Part shown: positions 1 through 6,484 of the stretch, in pieces
Layout: every line of letters starts with the position of its first letter
Position numbering within the stretch: position 1 is the stretch's first letter
Source of the DNA: an uncultured Atopobium sp.
Lineage (GTDB): Bacteria; Actinomycetota; Coriobacteriia; Coriobacteriales; Atopobiaceae
DNA: 6,484 nt
NCBI GenBank assembly: GCA_916720015.1
Contig: CAKAPZ010000055.1
Coordinates: 1 to 6,484, forward strand
Direction: 5' to 3'
Notes under the pieces: model-generated
Seen by the model: only the letters and a program-made list of their open reading frames with translations
What the model was told of the DNA's origin: nothing
Database searches by the model: none
Program-made: the position numbers and the translations under genes

Positions 1-923
1 AGTGCATACTCAATCCAGAGCTTAGCTGCGTTTGGATGTGCAGCACCCTTGAAGATTGCGGTTGCACCAACCTCGTATGATGCGCCAGAGCTTGGAATCT
101 GAAGACCAACATTCTCATGCTCTTGGTCAACAATCTGATAAATACCATCGTGGAGCATACCAATTCCGATGGTGCACTCACCGGCTCCAATAGCCTTGGA
201 AGGACCAGAGCCACTCTTGGTGTACTGAGCAATGTTCTTATCAAGGTCAACAAGATACTGAATACCCTGATCGTGACCGTACTTCTGAATAACGGTATTG
301 ATAATCAGCTTTGCAGTACCAGCGGTGTTGTAGTTAGAAGACCAAATAAGACCCTTATATTTAGGATCAATAAGGTCCTTATAGTCCTGGGGCACATCAA
401 GCTTAAGGCGCCCAAGCTCTTCCTTATCGTACAGAATACCAAGGATGCCCTTATAAATTCCGTACCAGTCCTTATTTGTGCTCTTGAACTTATCGGAAAT
501 GAGGTGAGATGCGTTCTTTGGTTCGTACTGCTCAAGCAAACCCTTAGAAGAAGTCACGTTGTAAGGATCGGTTGTGCCACCAAACCAAACATCTGCTGAT
601 GGATGGCCGTTCTCTTCCTCAATCTTTGCAGCAACCTCGCCAGTTGACAGGCGCTGTGCCTGAACGTCAATGCCATACAGACTCTTGAAGTTGGCGCAAA
701 CTGCGTTTAGATACTCTTCCTCACAAGAGCCGTAAACAATCAGCTTACCCTCTTCTTTTGCTGCCTTTACCAGCTCTTCTGGTGCACCAACAGTATCGGT
801 AGAGTTGGTGTCAGATTCTTTTTTCTCGCCAGCATCAGAATCGGACTTTTTGCAGGCGGTGATGCCTAAGCCTGCTACAACCGCACTTACACCAAAAAAG
901 TTACGACGCGTAAGGTTTGACAT
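1..923 (-). CDS. ABC importer substrate-binding lipoprotein, AfuA/FbpA (iron-type) family, 3' end cut by window
   Basis: Extracytoplasmic ligand-binding lipoprotein of an ABC importer, expected to be anchored on the outer face of the membrane. Reading back from the ATG at 921-923 gives 307 codons without a stop. The N-terminus has a twin-arginine motif (T5-R6-R7-N8-F9-F10), a hydrophobic stretch (residues 9-22) and a lipobox I21-T22-A23-C24, so Tat export and lipidation on Cys24 are inferred. A polar linker (about 25-46, rich in S, D, E, K, T) precedes the binding fold. The fold begins with EELVKAAKEEGKLIVYGS (49-66) and continues with SADVWFGG (109-116), a DPKYKGLIW block, KSGSGPSKAIGAGE and the late motif AHPNAAKLWIEYA at the window edge. 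This order matches COG1840-type periplasmic binding protein II members, usually about 340-370 aa, so roughly 40-50 residues are missing. Ferric iron is the classic ligand, but relatives bind phosphorylated organics or phosphonates, so the substrate is not assigned. The mature part has cysteines at 67, 76 and 250. Confidence 0.88.
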   Translation of the reverse strand, partial: MSNLTRRNFFGVSAVVAGLGITACKKSDSDAGEKKESDTNSTDTVGAPEELVKAAKEEGKLIVYGSCEEEYLNAVCANFKSLYGIDVQAQRLSTGEVAAKIEEENGHPSADVWFGGTTDPYNVTSSKGLLEQYEPKNASHLISDKFKSTNKDWYGIYKGILGILYDKEELGRLKLDVPQDYKDLIDPKYKGLIWSSNYNTAGTAKLIINTVIQKYGHDQGIQYLVDLDKNIAQYTKSGSGPSKAIGAGECTIGIGMLHDGIYQIVDQEHENVGLQIPSSGASYEVGATAIFKGAAHPNAAKLWIEYA

Positions 924-937
924 AAGAACTCTTTTCT

Positions 938-943
938 CTCCTT
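938..943 (-). promoter_or_regulatory. Shine-Dalgarno of the substrate-binding protein gene
   Basis: AAGGAG on the minus strand lies 14 nt before the ATG at 923. The spacing is longer than the usual 5-10 nt. However, the Tat motif begins four residues after this ATG and no better-placed start exists between them, so the start is kept. Confidence 0.6.
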
Positions 944-995
944 GTGGTTACCCACAGCTCCAACGAAAAGAACATACTCCTGTGTAAATCGTACT

Positions 996-1016
996 CATGT
1001 TTGTTCTAAAAACATG
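996..1016. repeat. Perfect 21-bp dyad CATGTTT-N7-AAACATG, candidate operator
   Basis: The two 7-bp arms match exactly around the 7-nt centre GTTCTAA. The dyad is centred about 83 bp upstream of the start codon of the substrate-binding protein gene, in an otherwise featureless leader. Size and symmetry suit a dimeric helix-turn-helix regulator, but no known operator consensus such as Fur or DtxR/IdeR was recognised. Regulation is inferred only from position and symmetry. Confidence 0.4.
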
Positions 1017-1110
1017 CAACTATTCGATAAGTGGGCAAAAATAACGGTCGTCGGTATGATTTATGCCGCAACCGCGTCTTTTATGAGTTCTATTTTGGAA
1101 AATAACTAGC

Positions 1111-1139
1111 AAAAAGGCCAGGAACTTATTCCTGGCCTT
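1111..1139 (-). terminator. Intrinsic terminator of the tRNA-Ile/tRNA-Ala unit
   Basis: A perfect 11-bp stem (AAGGCCAGGAA, 1114-1124, pairing with 1129-1139) encloses a 4-nt loop. On the minus strand it is followed by five Ts (1115-1111). It starts 8 nt past the CCA end of tRNA-Ala, as expected for termination of the tRNA transcript. Read on the plus strand the stem is not followed by a T tract. Confidence 0.92.
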
Positions 1140-1146
1140 GAACATT

Positions 1147-1222
1147 TGGTGGAGAATAGGGGGATCGAACCCCTGACCTCAGGCTTGCAAAGCCCGCGCT
1201 CTCCCAGCTGAGCTAATTCCCC
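1147..1222 (-). tRNA. tRNA-Ala, anticodon UGC
   Basis: A 76-nt cloverleaf including an encoded CCA. The acceptor stem GGGGAAU pairs with AUUCUCC and contains the G3:U70 wobble pair, the identity element for alanyl-tRNA synthetase. The D arm is AGCUCAGCUGGGAGAGC. The anticodon stem CGGGC/GCCUG encloses the loop UUUGCAA, so the anticodon is UGC and reads GCN alanine codons. The T arm has GGUUCGAUCC. The discriminator is A. It is the second tRNA of a unit with tRNA-Ile, 88 nt downstream of it, and is followed closely by an intrinsic terminator. Confidence 0.98.
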
Positions 1223-1229
1223 GTACTGA

Positions 1230-1249
1230 CTTCTGGTTGGGCCCAGAAG
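1230..1249. repeat. Small hairpin in the tRNA spacer
   Basis: CTTCTGG (1230-1236) and CCAGAAG (1243-1249) form a 7-bp stem with a 6-nt loop, just upstream of the tRNA-Ala 5' end on the transcribed strand. It may guide 5' processing of tRNA-Ala. It has no T tract, so it is not a terminator. Confidence 0.5.
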
Positions 1250-1254
1250 GTTTT

Positions 1255-1299
1255 AATAATCACCCCAACGGCGACTCGGCTAACGTTGGGGTGACTATT
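1255..1299. repeat. Large hairpin in the tRNA-Ile/tRNA-Ala spacer
   Basis: CACCCCAACG (1261-1270) pairs with CGTTGGGGTG (1284-1293). The stem continues outward through one more pair, one A-C mismatch and four A/T pairs, giving about 15 pairs around a 13-nt loop. On the tRNA strand the stem is followed by ATTATTAAAACC or similar, without a U run, so readthrough into tRNA-Ala is expected. A processing or spacer-stability role is inferred. Confidence 0.7.
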
Positions 1300-1310
1300 G
1301 TCACATAAAG

Positions 1311-1387
1311 TGGTGGGCCTGACAAGGTTTGAACTTGTGACCTCCCGGTTATCAGCCGGACGCTCTGACCAACTGAGCTACAGGCCC
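1311..1387 (-). tRNA. tRNA-Ile, anticodon GAU
   Basis: A 77-nt cloverleaf including an encoded CCA. The seven acceptor pairs are all Watson-Crick (GGGCCUG with CAGGCCC) and the discriminator is A. The D arm is AGCUCAGUUGGUCAGAGC. The anticodon loop CUGAUAA gives anticodon GAU, which decodes AUC and AUU. The T arm is ACAAG-UUCAAAC-CUUGU. It is the first gene of the tRNA pair and starts 13 nt after the -10 box of a strong promoter. In many bacteria this Ile-Ala pair sits in the 16S-23S spacer; here no rRNA flanks it within the window. Confidence 0.98.
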
Positions 1388-1400
1388 AACGCAGGGAAAA

Positions 1401-1429
1401 ATAATACCTCCATACTTCTCGTAGGTCAA
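1401..1429 (-). promoter_or_regulatory. Strong sigma-70-type promoter of the tRNA unit
   Basis: On the minus strand a -35 box TTGACC (1429-1424) and a -10 box TATTAT (1406-1401) are separated by exactly 17 bp. Each matches consensus at five of six positions. The first tRNA base lies 13 nt beyond the -10 box, so transcription should start about six nt before the mature 5' end. Immediately upstream (about 1431-1453) is an A-rich run with phased A tracts, like the UP elements of stable-RNA promoters. Confidence 0.88.
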
Positions 1430-1515
1430 CACTTTTTTTGTTTTGTTTTAAAGTTTCTTGAAATTGGGTATGAAAGCAGAACAGAGAGTCGTAGACTATC
1501 TGCCCAAAGATTGAT

Positions 1516-1531
1516 AAATAGCGTGCTATTT
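1516..1531. repeat. Perfect dyad AAATAGC-GT-GCTATTT abutting the BFN gene's Shine-Dalgarno
   Basis: Two exact 7-bp arms around a 2-bp centre end one base before the GGAG at 1532-1535. In RNA it could fold as a 6-bp stem with a 4-nt loop next to the ribosome binding site; in DNA it could be an operator. No convincing -35/-10 pair for the BFN gene was found nearby, so its position relative to the transcription start is unknown. Confidence 0.45.
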
Positions 1532-1535
1532 GGAG
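1532..1535 (+). promoter_or_regulatory. Shine-Dalgarno GGAG favouring the GTG start at 1541
   Basis: GGAG is 5 nt before the in-frame GTG at 1541-1543, but 20 nt before the ATG at 1556. Nothing purine-rich lies in the usual window before that ATG. This is why the GTG was chosen. Confidence 0.6.
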
Positions 1536-1540
1536 TATTT

Positions 1541-2047
1541 GTGTCACTAAAGCGCATGGACATACAGACGGTTGTTGTCGGAGGAGGACCAATCTCTTCC
1601 GTTATTGTCCTGCGTCTTCATGATCCACGCGGCGTCTCTTCCTTAAGCCTTCCTATCAAGATTGGCAACATTGAGGCATCTGCTATTAGTCTTGGCATAG
1701 ATCAAGAGTCTACCGAGAGGCCTCTAACGCATGACCTTCTCCGCTCCGTTCTTGATTCTCTGGACGCAGACATTAAAAGTGTGCGCATTGTAGGCGTCCG
1801 CGGCACCACGTTCTTCTCGCAAATTGAGCTCATCTCTAAAGAGGGAGAGCATATCTACGTGGATGCTCGTCCGTCAGACGCAATTGCGCTGGCAGTAAGA
1901 ACAAACGCTCCCATCTTTGCGGATGAGAGCGTTCTGGAAATTGCTGCTGCTCCAGACTTTACTGATGTCGAGAAGGACGTTCAGGCTCAAGAGCTTGAGG
2001 AGTTCCGTCAGTTTATTGAGGATGTCTCACCTGAGGATTTCTCATAA
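1541..2047 (+). CDS. BFN-domain (DUF151, 'bifunctional nuclease' family) protein
   Basis: A protein of 168 aa from the GTG at 1541, or 163 aa from the ATG at 1556. Numbered from that ATG, it shows the family hallmarks in order: an opening strand MDIQTVVV; LPIKIGNIEASAI around 29-41, matching the family's LPIWIG-E-A pattern; RPLTHDLLRSVLDSL around 53-67; a central IVGVRGTTFFSQIEL segment; DARPSDAIALAVRTNAPIFA around 104-123; and the tail EFRQFIEDVSPEDFS. The length is normal for the family. The name comes from a plant homologue with reported DNase and RNase activity; the bacterial role is not settled and no nuclease activity should be assumed. No signal peptide or membrane segment is seen, so it is probably cytosolic. 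It is divergent from the tRNA promoter and convergent with gyrA. A longer frame opening at 1298 overlaps tRNA-Ile and is not credible. Confidence 0.92.
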   Translation: MSLKRMDIQTVVVGGGPISSVIVLRLHDPRGVSSLSLPIKIGNIEASAISLGIDQESTERPLTHDLLRSVLDSLDADIKSVRIVGVRGTTFFSQIELISKEGEHIYVDARPSDAIALAVRTNAPIFADESVLEIAAAPDFTDVEKDVQAQELEEFRQFIEDVSPEDFS

Positions 2048-2090
2048 GTCCTGCTCTAGGGTTTACTTTTAAACAACTGACTTATCTTTT
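2044..2090 (+). terminator. Possible weak terminator of the BFN gene overlapping its stop codon
   Basis: ATAAGTC (2044-2050, containing the TAA stop) pairs exactly with GACTTAT (2079-2085), enclosing a smaller hairpin GTTTA-CTTT-TAAAC (2061-2074). CTTTTAT follows. The stems are A/T-rich and the T run is short, so efficiency is doubtful. It is the best 3' structure for this gene, because the next hairpin has its T tract on the opposite strand. Confidence 0.35.
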
Positions 2091-2130
2091 ATATAAAAAT
2101 CATTACCGTTAGCGCGCTGATTTTCTCGGT

Positions 2131-2169
2131 AAACGAAAAGAGCTCAAGGGAATTACCCCTTGAGCTCTT
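2131..2169 (-). terminator. Intrinsic terminator of the gyrBA operon
   Basis: A 13-bp perfect stem (AAGAGCTCAAGGG, 2138-2150, with 2157-2169) has a 6-nt loop. On the minus strand it is followed by TTTTCGTTT. It starts about 24 nt after the gyrA stop codon. On the plus strand the stem is followed by CAAATT rather than a T run, so it should mainly serve gyrA. Confidence 0.9.
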
Positions 2170-2192
2170 CAAATTACGTATAGCTGAAATGC

Positions 2193-4973
2193 TTATTCGT
2201 CATCATCCAGCAGTGAATCGTCCAGTACTTCCTCTTCATCTCCAAGGTCAACAGACTCAGCCTCATCAGCATCACGAGCGCCGGCAGCCATCAGATCAAG
2301 CATACCTTGGTTCTCTGCATGCTTAGGAGCCTTCTTCTTGTTGGCAACCATACGAGCAACAGCAGAAACAACGTCGCTACCAGAGAGGTTCATAACCTTG
2401 ACACCCTGCGTAGAGCGGCCCAGCTTGGAGATATCGCCAGCCTTGACGCGGATTACAACACCCTCTTCGGACATGATCATAATCTCGTGCTGAGGACCAA
2501 CAACGCGGCAGGCAACCAGGTTACCCTTCTTCTCCGTCATTGTGATGGTAAAGACACCCTGGCCACCACGCTTATGGACTGGGTACTCAGAAATTGCGGT
2601 GCGCTTTCCGTAGCCCTTCTCGGTAATAACGAAGAGGTCGCCATTGCCGTTGGTAATCTCCATGCCAAGCATAGTTGCGTCGCCCTTGAGCGTAATACCA
2701 CGGACACCCGAGGTGCCACGACCCATGCTTCTTGCCTCGGCCTCGTCAAACAGGATTGCCTTACCGTCTGAGGAGCACAGAACAACCTTGTCACCTGGGT
2801 GGACGCGGCGGACGTTAACCAGCTCGTCGCCATCCTTGAGGTTGATTGCAATGAGGCCGTCCTTGCGTGTACGGTCGTACTCAGACATTGCAGTCTTCTT
2901 GACCATACCCTGCTTGGTAGCAAACATCAGGTAGTTGTCTTCTGGGAAGTCGCGGGTAGTAATAACTGCCTTGACCTTCTCGCCCTCTGCAAGCGTCTCA
3001 ATAACGTTGATTATGGCGCTGCCCTTAGTTGTTCTGTTGCCAACAGGAAGCTCGTGGACCTTGAGGCGGTACACCTTACCAAAGTTGGTAAAGAACAGCA
3101 CGTAATCGTGGGTAGAAGCAACAAAGAGGTTCTCGACAAAGTCGTTCTCTTTGAGAGAAACACCCTGTACGCCCTTGCCGCCGCGCTTCTGGGAGCGATA
3201 AATCTCAACAGGAACGCGCTTTACGTAGCCTGCGTGAGTAACGGTGACAACCATATCCTCTTCAGCGATAAGATCCTCAACGTCCAGGTTCTGAATGTCC
3301 TGGTCGGAGATTTGTGTACGGCGCTTGTCGGCGTAACGGTTGGAAATTTCACGGAGCTCATCAGCAATAACAGCCAGAATCTTTTCCTCATGGGCGAGAA
3401 GATCCTCGTAGTAGGCAATATCAAGCCTGAGCTGGGAAATCTCGTCAACAAGATCCTGACGTGCCAGGCCGGTAAGACGACGCAGACGCATCTGAAGAAT
3501 TGCTTCGCCCTGAATCTCATCCAGGCCAAAGCGCTCGTTCATGCGCTTCTTTGCCTCAGTATCATCTTGCGAGCTGCGGATGATGTGGACGATCTCGTCG
3601 ATGTTATCAACTGCGGTCAGAAGGCCTTCCAAAATATGGACGCGTTTCTGGGCCTTATCCAGGTCAAACTCAGTACGACGGCGTACAACATCAATCTGGT
3701 GATCAATGTAGTGACGAAGAATCTCGCGTAGAGAAAGCGTACGAGGAACACCGTCAACCAAAGCCAGGTCAATGATGCCAAAGTTGGACTGGAGTTGAGT
3801 CTTCTTATAGAGATTGTTCAGAACAACCTGTGGTACAGCATCGCGCTTGAGGTCCAAAACAATGCGCATACCCTTACGGTTAGACTCATCGCGCATGTCA
3901 GAGATGCCTTCGATTTTCTTCTCGTTAACTGCCTGAGCAATCTTCTCCTGGAGAAGACCCTTGTTAACCTGGTATGGAATCTCGGTAACAACAAGGCGCT
4001 GACGACCGCTCTTAACCTGCTCAACGTGGACTTTTGCGCGGACCGTAATAGAACCGCGGCCAGTCTCGTAAGCGTCCTTGATGCCCTGAGTGCCCATGAT
4101 GATGCCACCTGTTGGGAAGTCAGGACCAGGTAGAACGGTCATGAGCTCCTCAGTGGTAACGTCAGGGTTCTCAATCATCATGCAGACAGCGTTAGTTACC
4201 TCACCAAGGTTGTGAGGAGGAATGTTGGTAGCCATACCAACTGCAATACCTGAAGAACCGTTAACCAAAAGATTTGGGAAACGAGCAGGAAGAACTGATG
4301 GCTCTGTCAAAGACTCATCATAGTTTGACTGAAGGTCAACGGTGTTCTTGTTAAGCTCTGCCAGCATCTCCATAGCACTTCTGGTAAGACGTGCCTCGGT
4401 ATAACGCATTGCTGCTGGTGGATCACCGTCAATAGAACCAAAGTTTCCGTGACCATCAATCAGAGGAAGTCTCATCGAGAAGTCCTGAGACATACGGACC
4501 ATAGAGTCATAAATAGCGGAGTCACCGTGTGGGTGGTACTTACCCATGACTTCACCGACTGCCCATGCAGACTTCTTATGTGGGCGGTTTGGCGTAATGC
4601 CAGCCTCACTCATTGCGTACAAAATACGGCGGTGAACAGGCTTAAGGCCGTCTCGAACGTCTGGAAGTGCACGAGCAACAATAACGGACATAGAATACTC
4701 AAGGAAGGAAGTCTTCATCTCTGAGGACAAGTCGGTTGGCTTAAGGGTGCCGCCGTGAATGTCAGAGAGGTCAAGACGAGTACCAGCCTCATCAGAGATG
4801 ATGTGTGAAGTCTCTCCGGTTATGAGATTTACTCCAGTCTCTGGATCAAACTCATCGGAGTCTTCTTCTACCTCATCGTCATCGTATTCTTCATCCATAT
4901 CGTTTTGTGCATCGAGGTCTTGGTCCTCATCTGCACCAAAAAGATCGTCATTCATATTTTTATCGTCTGCCAC
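2193..4973 (-). CDS. gyrA: DNA gyrase subunit A
   Basis: The breakage-reunion and DNA-wrapping subunit of the A2B2 type II topoisomerase that adds negative supercoils. It is complete at 926 aa, longer than the usual 800-880. The family start pattern ([21 protein letters not shown]) appears only at residue 85, after an acidic leader. The quinolone-region motif [12 protein letters not shown] has Ser152 and Asp156, equivalent to E. coli Ser83 and Asp87. The catalytic tyrosine is Tyr191 in AAMRYTE (E. coli Tyr122); all three are offset by 69. The C-terminal domain shows six blade signatures at about 595, 645, 701, 750, 800 and 851. The first is the GyrA box QKRGGKG (595-601), which marks gyrase rather than ParC. 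The tail (901-926) is strongly acidic. The start is GTG at 4971-4973, with AAAGGG 6 nt upstream; the next in-frame ATG (codon 7) lacks a ribosome site. It follows gyrB by 44 nt and ends before a strong terminator. Confidence 0.98.
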   Translation of the reverse strand: MADDKNMNDDLFGADEDQDLDAQNDMDEEYDDDEVEEDSDEFDPETGVNLITGETSHIISDEAGTRLDLSDIHGGTLKPTDLSSEMKTSFLEYSMSVIVARALPDVRDGLKPVHRRILYAMSEAGITPNRPHKKSAWAVGEVMGKYHPHGDSAIYDSMVRMSQDFSMRLPLIDGHGNFGSIDGDPPAAMRYTEARLTRSAMEMLAELNKNTVDLQSNYDESLTEPSVLPARFPNLLVNGSSGIAVGMATNIPPHNLGEVTNAVCMMIENPDVTTEELMTVLPGPDFPTGGIIMGTQGIKDAYETGRGSITVRAKVHVEQVKSGRQRLVVTEIPYQVNKGLLQEKIAQAVNEKKIEGISDMRDESNRKGMRIVLDLKRDAVPQVVLNNLYKKTQLQSNFGIIDLALVDGVPRTLSLREILRHYIDHQIDVVRRRTEFDLDKAQKRVHILEGLLTAVDNIDEIVHIIRSSQDDTEAKKRMNERFGLDEIQGEAILQMRLRRLTGLARQDLVDEISQLRLDIAYYEDLLAHEEKILAVIADELREISNRYADKRRTQISDQDIQNLDVEDLIAEEDMVVTVTHAGYVKRVPVEIYRSQKRGGKGVQGVSLKENDFVENLFVASTHDYVLFFTNFGKVYRLKVHELPVGNRTTKGSAIINVIETLAEGEKVKAVITTRDFPEDNYLMFATKQGMVKKTAMSEYDRTRKDGLIAINLKDGDELVNVRRVHPGDKVVLCSSDGKAILFDEAEARSMGRGTSGVRGITLKGDATMLGMEITNGNGDLFVITEKGYGKRTAISEYPVHKRGGQGVFTITMTEKKGNLVACRVVGPQHEIMIMSEEGVVIRVKAGDISKLGRSTQGVKVMNLSGSDVVSAVARMVANKKKAPKHAENQGMLDLMAAGARDADEAESVDLGDEEEVLDDSLLDDDE

Positions 4974-4979
4974 AAGTTA

Positions 4980-4985
4980 CCCTTT
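4980..4985 (-). promoter_or_regulatory. Shine-Dalgarno of gyrA fixing its GTG start
   Basis: AAAGGG lies 6 nt before the GTG at 4973 in the 44-nt gyrB-gyrA gap. It supports the GTG over the ATG at codon 7, which is preceded only by coding sequence without a purine-rich site. No terminator-like hairpin is seen in this gap, which is consistent with cotranscription. Confidence 0.65.
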
Positions 4986-5017
4986 CATTTTCTGTCTAAT
5001 GATTTAGCGAGAAACCA

Positions 5018-6484
<1,467 letters not shown>

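Noticed and set aside
117..599. Plus-strand open frame of 160 codons
   Set aside because: It lies wholly opposite the substrate-binding protein gene, whose minus-strand product has a clear family pattern; the plus-strand product has none.
1014..1019. TTGCAT as a -35 box for the substrate-binding protein gene
   Set aside because: At 16-18 bp downstream there is no acceptable -10 hexamer; the nearest candidate, TACGAT, is 20 bp away.
1052..1068. CGGTAT/ATGCCG imperfect hairpin
   Set aside because: Only six pairs with one wobble, lost on the minus strand; likely chance.
1255..1299. Spacer hairpin as an intrinsic terminator between the two tRNAs
   Set aside because: No U tract follows on the tRNA strand and tRNA-Ala has no promoter of its own in the spacer that I can find.
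1298..1540. Upstream extension of the BFN frame to an ATG at 1298
   Set aside because: It would translate antisense tRNA-Ile and the tRNA promoter; family members begin close to residue MDIQTVVV.
1260..1592. Minus-strand open frame of 110 codons across tRNA-Ile
   Set aside because: It runs through a tRNA gene and its promoter and overlaps the BFN start; no family resemblance.
2799..3731. Plus-strand open frame of 310 codons
   Set aside because: Shadow of gyrA, arising from codon bias on the opposite strand; no recognisable protein.
2193..4973. ParC (topoisomerase IV subunit A) instead of GyrA
   Set aside because: A clear GyrA box QKRGGKG, a six-blade C-terminal domain and the adjacent gyrB argue for gyrase.

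Overview
The window looks like chromosomal DNA near the replication origin of a low-to-moderate GC actinobacterium. My best guess is class Coriobacteriia, Atopobiaceae (Atopobium/Lancefieldella-like). The grounds are a gyrB-gyrA pair, a GyrB without the extra C-terminal block of Gram-negative GyrB, an isolated tRNA-Ile/tRNA-Ala pair beside gyrBA (an arrangement I know from mycobacteria), a Tat-type lipoprotein signal and a roughly mid-40s GC feel by eye. The taxon is inferred; no 16S or protein search was possible.

Layout from left to right. Positions 1-923 (minus) hold most of a lipoprotein substrate-binding protein of an ABC importer (AfuA/FbpA-like, COG1840 type), with its C-terminus cut off by the window edge. 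Positions 924-1110 are its upstream region, with a Shine-Dalgarno sequence and a 21-bp perfect dyad that could be an operator. Positions 1111-1139 form a strong intrinsic terminator for the tRNA unit. tRNA-Ala(UGC) at 1147-1222 and tRNA-Ile(GAU) at 1311-1387 are both on the minus strand and both encode CCA. An 88-nt spacer with two hairpins separates them. They are driven by a near-consensus promoter (TTGACC-17 bp-TATTAT) with an A-rich upstream tract. Divergent from it, on the plus strand, 1541-2047 encodes a BFN-domain (DUF151, 'bifunctional nuclease') protein. It converges on gyrA, which occupies 2193-4973 (minus, 926 aa, complete). Partial gyrB lies at 5018-6484 (minus, N-terminal part outside the window).

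Functionally, gyrB and gyrA are adjacent with 44 nt between them and are almost certainly one operon giving the A2B2 DNA gyrase, which introduces negative supercoils. The operon ends at the hairpin at 2131-2169. The tRNA pair is a separate stable-RNA unit. The substrate-binding protein gene is the only accessory-type gene; its partner permease and ATPase genes, if linked, would lie left of the window.

No new biological system is evident. The points most worth checking are the acidic N-terminal extension on GyrA, a second GyrA-box-like motif in its fifth C-terminal blade, and two perfect dyads placed at the start regions of the BFN and substrate-binding protein genes.
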